A program made the translations under genes and the position numbers. A stretch of DNA of 9,515 nt from Kiritimatiellales bacterium (GTDB lineage: Bacteria > Verrucomicrobiota > Kiritimatiellia > Kiritimatiellales > Pontiellaceae): the NCBI GenBank assembly GCA_030588285.1, contig JAUUYK010000024.1, positions 1-9,515 of the forward strand. Reading direction: 5' to 3'. Each line of letters starts with the position of its first letter. The stretch's first letter is position 1. The notes below the pieces were generated by a model. It did no database searches. It had not been told where the DNA came from and was given only the letters and a program-made list of their open reading frames with translations. Positions 5,892-9,515 of this stretch are shown piece by piece.

Positions 5892-7022
5892 TTACTTATT
5901 TTTTTCGTATAGATCCACATCTTCCGGCGTGTTGAGATTGTGATACCAGTCGGAATCGAGATCGAGGTAGTGAACCTTAAGCTGGTCGAGCAGGGCATGC
6001 ATCGACTGCTTTCCTTCGGCCATTAAAACTTCAATTTTTTCGGCCACGCCTTTTTGGTAGATTGCAAAAAGGGGCTGTTTTTGTGCGCCTTTAAAAATCG
6101 GCACCACCGCATCGAAATCGCCGATGCTTCGTAGCATGTTGCGGACAACGGGCAAGTGAATGTCGGGGACATCGCAGGTCGTTACAAAATTAAGTGTATG
6201 GGTCGATTTTTTTAGAGTCGAGAGCAACCCCATCAACGGCCCGCGGTTGGGTTCAATATCCGCCACCACTCGACAGCCGGAGAACGCATATTTTTCCGGT
6301 TGTCCGCTCACCATTACGCTTTCAAAGTTTGGAGAAAGTTGATCGATCACAGCAGAGAGCAGGGGTTTCCCGAGTATCGGCATGGCCCCCTTATCTCGAC
6401 CCATTCGTCGGCTTCCCCCTCCACTAAGGATAATCGCGTTGGCCGCCTCTTTAACCCCCCAGCGGCCGTTTTCAAAAACCAGTTTTTCCGGGAGCAAATC
6501 CCAGCCGTTTCCGCTGATATTCACGAGACGGTCGGCCCAATGCACCACCTCCGCGCAGGAGGGTTTAATGGCATCGTTGTGCTCTTGAATAATAAAAAAA
6601 AGACCCGGTTCAATAAAATTCCGTGAGCCGCCCGACTCCACGACCAAGCAGGCGGTTTTGGGATCGATTCCCTCGGATTCGAGGGTTAGAAAAAGATTTT
6701 CCAACCCTTGAGAAAGGAAGCTTCTTTTGGCGCGTAGCCAATAGACGGTGTCGGCTCCGGCCCGATACATTCGATGCGTATCTTTGTTGTCGTCGCCGGG
6801 TTTTTCGCGCGTCACCAGATAATTGCCCGCGATGGATCGATAGGTTTTGCTTTTCAACTGATCGGCGAGGATTTTGCCATCGGCATCATCGAAAGAAGTA
6901 ATCTTAATTCCAACGACGGGTCGATGCGGGCTCTGCGCGCGAATGGCCCGGCAGAGAAACTCCGTTTTTCCTCGATTTCGGCCCGCCGCTCCAGCCATTA
7001 GCATGTTCGGTATTCGTTTCAT
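5892..7022 (-). CDS. mobA: MobB-MobA fusion: molybdenum cofactor guanylyltransferase with N-terminal P-loop domain
   Basis: Cytoplasmic protein, 376 residues from the chosen start. The C-terminal part (about 195-376) is MobA, which transfers GMP from GTP to molybdopterin: LSGGGSRRMGRDKG is the nucleotide-binding signature with the conserved lysine, TTCDVP gives the metal-binding aspartate, and NTPED near the end is typical. The N-terminal part (about 1-160) looks like a MobB-type P-loop GTPase: GAAGRNRGKT near the start and a hydrophobic strand ending in ESGGS. The Walker A motif is imperfect, with alanine where the first glycine of GxxxxGKT belongs. MobB assists MobA but is dispensable in E. 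coli. The start is uncertain: TTG at 7043, ATG at 7031 and ATG at 7022 are in frame and none has a good Shine-Dalgarno; I chose 7022 (MKRIPNML) because MobB proteins usually begin just before the P-loop. It lies downstream of nirBD on the same strand and could be co-transcribed. MGD is needed by NasA-type nitrate reductases. Confidence 0.88.
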   Translation of the reverse strand: MKRIPNMLMAGAAGRNRGKTEFLCRAIRAQSPHRPVVGIKITSFDDADGKILADQLKSKTYRSIAGNYLVTREKPGDDNKDTHRMYRAGADTVYWLRAKRSFLSQGLENLFLTLESEGIDPKTACLVVESGGSRNFIEPGLFFIIQEHNDAIKPSCAEVVHWADRLVNISGNGWDLLPEKLVFENGRWGVKEAANAIILSGGGSRRMGRDKGAMPILGKPLLSAVIDQLSPNFESVMVSGQPEKYAFSGCRVVADIEPNRGPLMGLLSTLKKSTHTLNFVTTCDVPDIHLPVVRNMLRSIGDFDAVVPIFKGAQKQPLFAIYQKGVAEKIEVLMAEGKQSMHALLDQLKVHYLDLDSDWYHNLNTPEDVDLYEKNK

Positions 7023-7099
7023 GTTGAACATTCTACGCCGCAATCGATCAATTATGAACCCCCGAGTGTATGAGTTTTTATATATACTCTCCGATCGAG

Positions 7100-9515
7100 C
7101 TAGGAGCAGACTTTTTCGGGGTTGCAGAGGTGTAATTGGTCCAATTCTTCGGTAGCAGGAAGCGCGATGAAAATGCGGCCGGCGCGGATTTCGACGGGGA
7201 AGGTGGAGATGGCATAGGATGGATCGCTGAGCCCTTCGCCGGTTTCGAGCGAGAACGATTTTTTATGCATCGGGCAGACCACTTTGGGCAGTCCATCGAT
7301 ATCGCCGAGTAATCCCCGAGAGAGCACCATTTCGCGTTTGTGTGGACAGAGGTTTTGGCAGGCAAACCATTGGTCGGCTTTTGCAAAATTGAAAATCGCA
7401 ATCTGGTGCTTTCCATGTTTCACGGTGGCACCCCCATCAATCGGAATGGATGAAGCTTCGCCAAAATCGATCCATTGGGTTTTTGCATTTTGGGTGGCTT
7501 CGGGGAGAAGAACCTCGTATTCAGTTTTCCACGGCGCCGGGCGTTTTTGTCCGCGGACTTCGATATAGTCGAAAGTGTCGGTTTCTTCGCTGTTGGTGAA
7601 GTGGTGAAATTGTTTGAGCTTTTCTGGATTGTCGAGTGTGGCGGCCCATTCGCAGACATAGGTGTCGGCGATCTGCTGCATATCGGTTTCGAGCTGTTCG
7701 TTGATGCCGAGGGAATCGTTAAGGACAACCTCTTTCACCTGTTTAATGCCGCCTTCGAGGCTTTCCACCCACGGCGCGGTTCGGGTGAGACGATCGGCGG
7801 TGCGGACGTAATACATCAGAAAACGGTCGATATATTTGACGGCAGTTTCGGCATCGATATCGGTGGCAATTAAATCGGCGTGGCGCGGGTTAACGCCGCC
7901 GTTGCCGCAGACATAGAGGTTCCATCCGGCTTCAGTAGCAATCAGGCCCACATCTTTGCTTTGCGCTTCGGCGCATTCACGAACACACCCCGAGGCGGCC
8001 ATTTTAAGTTTATGTGGCGAGCGCAGCCCTTTGTATCGATTTTCAAGCAGCACAGCCATATCGACGGCATCCTGCAAACCGAACCGACACCACGAACTGC
8101 CAACGCAACTTTTCACGGTGCGTAGCGATTTTCCGTAGGCGTGGCCGGTTTCAAGGCCTGCTTCGATCAGCTCTTTCCAGATAGCGGGGAGCTGAGCGAG
8201 GTGTGCCCCAAAAAGGTCGATGCGTTGGCCACCGGTCACTTTGGTATAGAGGTCATATTTTTTGGCCACTTGGCCGATTGCGATCAGCTGATCGGGGGTC
8301 AACTCCCCGCCGGGGGCGCGCGGCACAACGGAGTAGGTTCCGTTGCGCTGAATGTTGGCCATATATTTGTCGTTCGTATCCTGAATCTGCGCGTGATTCA
8401 CAATGTGATCGTTTTGGATGGAGGCGAGAATGGACGCAATGGCGGGTTTGCAGATTTCGCATCCCGTGCCTTTACCGTGGCTTTCGAGCAGGGCATCGAA
8501 CGAGTTCGCTCCGGTAACCTTTACAATATTGAACAGCTCTTGCCGAGTGTAGGCAAAGTGCTCGCATAGAGTATTGTCGATCTCGATGCCTTTCTTGAGC
8601 ATTTCGCCTTCGAAAATATCGTTCACTACCGAGGCACAACCGCCGCAACCGGTACCCGCTTGGGTCGCCTTTTTTACCGCTTCAACCGTCGTGAGGTCCT
8701 CGGCTTCGATCGCCGCACAGATATCACCTTTGGTCACATTTTTGCAGGAACAAACCACTTCATCATCGTCGATTTCAATGACCACATCAGTATGCCCATC
8801 GGATTTCACGAGCAGAGTCTCGGGATGTTCAGGCAACTCCATGCCCTTCTTGCAGATTTGAGAGAGCAGGCCGTATTCAGAGGCATCGCCCACCAGAATG
8901 GCGCCTACAAGTTGGGTTCCATCTTTGGAGAGCACCAGCTTTTTATAAATGCCGCGATGGCTATCGTAGACCGCCACCGCTTTGCACTGCTCTTCAGGTA
9001 TCAGGGGTTCGCCGACACTCGCCACATCGACCCCCATCAACTTGAGTTTGGTCGACATATCGGCGCCGTTAAAGGTTTTCTTTTCGTGGCAAAGGTTGGC
9101 GGCCACGACATCGGCCATGTCATAGCCCGGAGCAACCAAGCCATAGATCATCCCCTCAAAAAGGGCCACCTCGCCAATGGCATGAATATGATGGTCGGAG
9201 GTGCGCATTTTAGCATCAACAACAATGCCGCCGCGCTCTCCCACATCAATTCCGCAGACTTTAGCCAGTTCGTCATTCGGGCGAATTCCGGCTGAAATAA
9301 TAATCATATCAGTCGGCAAATGTTCATCGCCCTCGCACTGAATTCCATCGACTTTTTCTTCGCCCGTGAACGCCGTTGTGATCTTGCTAGTCAGGACAGA
9401 AACGCCGAGATCCTCAATGAGATGCTGGAGAATTAAACCGCCGGCGGTATCGACCTGACGGGCGAGCAGGCGCGGGGAGCGTTCAATGACCGTGGTTTTT
9501 AGGCCCATATCGTGA
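7100..9515 (-). CDS. nirB: Assimilatory nitrite reductase NirB-NirD fusion (N-terminus beyond right edge)
   Basis: Cytoplasmic siroheme enzyme reducing nitrite to ammonium with NAD(P)H. The frame is open at the edge; the ATG at 9508 is internal (DMGLKTTVIERSPRLLARQ is mid-flavoprotein), so the FAD-binding N-terminus is missing. Numbering from that Met: 1-about 240 is the rest of the FAD/NAD(P)H reductase; 250-300 is a BFD-like [2Fe-2S] domain (C253, C255, C288, C291); 315-365 is a second BFD-like unit with CEICKP; 390-about 640 is the sulfite/nitrite reductase core, with C468, C474, C508 and C512 (CVGSSWC, GCVREC) binding [4Fe-4S]-siroheme. From about 664 to 802 follows a NirD domain with intact Rieske ligands CPH (C721, H723) and CPMH (C745, H748). 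NirB and NirD are separate in E. coli, whose NirD lacks these ligands; a C-terminal Rieske domain occurs in fungal nitrite reductases. The chain ends with a Cys-containing tail (C795, C801). The next gene on this strand, mob, starts about 80 nt downstream. Confidence 0.95.
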   Translation of the reverse strand, partial: HDMGLKTTVIERSPRLLARQVDTAGGLILQHLIEDLGVSVLTSKITTAFTGEEKVDGIQCEGDEHLPTDMIIISAGIRPNDELAKVCGIDVGERGGIVVDAKMRTSDHHIHAIGEVALFEGMIYGLVAPGYDMADVVAANLCHEKKTFNGADMSTKLKLMGVDVASVGEPLIPEEQCKAVAVYDSHRGIYKKLVLSKDGTQLVGAILVGDASEYGLLSQICKKGMELPEHPETLLVKSDGHTDVVIEIDDDEVVCSCKNVTKGDICAAIEAEDLTTVEAVKKATQAGTGCGGCASVVNDIFEGEMLKKGIEIDNTLCEHFAYTRQELFNIVKVTGANSFDALLESHGKGTGCEICKPAIASILASIQNDHIVNHAQIQDTNDKYMANIQRNGTYSVVPRAPGGELTPDQLIAIGQVAKKYDLYTKVTGGQRIDLFGAHLAQLPAIWKELIEAGLETGHAYGKSLRTVKSCVGSSWCRFGLQDAVDMAVLLENRYKGLRSPHKLKMAASGCVRECAEAQSKDVGLIATEAGWNLYVCGNGGVNPRHADLIATDIDAETAVKYIDRFLMYYVRTADRLTRTAPWVESLEGGIKQVKEVVLNDSLGINEQLETDMQQIADTYVCEWAATLDNPEKLKQFHHFTNSEETDTFDYIEVRGQKRPAPWKTEYEVLLPEATQNAKTQWIDFGEASSIPIDGGATVKHGKHQIAIFNFAKADQWFACQNLCPHKREMVLSRGLLGDIDGLPKVVCPMHKKSFSLETGEGLSDPSYAISTFPVEIRAGRIFIALPATEELDQLHLCNPEKVCS

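Noticed and set aside
7023..7099. Promoter or terminator between nirBD and mob (TATATATAAAAACTC stretch)
   Set aside because: It is AT-rich with 4-bp arms only. No -35 at proper spacing and no stable hairpin, so nothing is called.

Overview
The window is a nitrate-assimilation and molybdenum-cofactor (Moco) island from a bacterium. No rRNA, tRNA, CRISPR array or transposase is visible. The organism cannot be named from this sequence. Coding regions are mildly GC-rich and intergenic regions AT-rich. Imperfect copies of two intergenic repeat types that I recall from PVC-group (Verrucomicrobiota/Kiritimatiellota-like) and some other Gram-negative genomes give only a weak taxonomic hint.

Layout from left to right. 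(1) 1-1101, minus strand: a PP2C-type phosphatase fused to a Ser/Thr kinase domain, cut by the left edge. (2) 1200-2672, minus: an MFS nitrate/nitrite transporter (NasA/NarK family), preceded by a good sigma-54 promoter match at 2750-2765. (3) 2673-3052: a 380-bp divergent control region. (4) 3053-5774, plus: a tight operon of moaA, a small moaD starting with GTG, and one long ORF joining MoaE, MoeB and a rhodanese domain. (5) 5775-5891: a convergent spacer with a terminator-like hairpin, a palindromic repeat and a degenerate short direct repeat. (6) 5892-about 7022, minus: a MobB-like P-loop domain fused to MobA. (7) 7100-9515, minus: assimilatory nitrite reductase in which NirB and a Rieske-type NirD form one chain, cut at its N-terminus by the right edge.

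The genes fit one pathway. NasA imports nitrate. A Moco-dependent nitrate reductase, not in this window, would make nitrite, and NirBD reduces nitrite to ammonium with NAD(P)H. MoaA starts Moco synthesis. MoaD with the MoaE-MoeB-rhodanese protein would load and use the dithiolene sulfur. MobBA adds GMP to give the guanine dinucleotide form used by assimilatory nitrate reductases. The phosphatase/kinase beside the transporter matches an order I recall from Pseudomonas nitrate-assimilation loci, where such a gene lies between nasA and nirB. Here the Moco genes lie between the nasA/kinase pair and nirBD.

The most unusual feature is the compaction of the pathway into fusions: MoaE-MoeB-rhodanese, MobB-MobA, NirB-NirD and phosphatase-kinase, four of the six genes. 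In addition, the GGA-GGA codons for the C-terminal Gly-Gly of both MoaA and MoaD serve as the Shine-Dalgarno sequence of the next gene.
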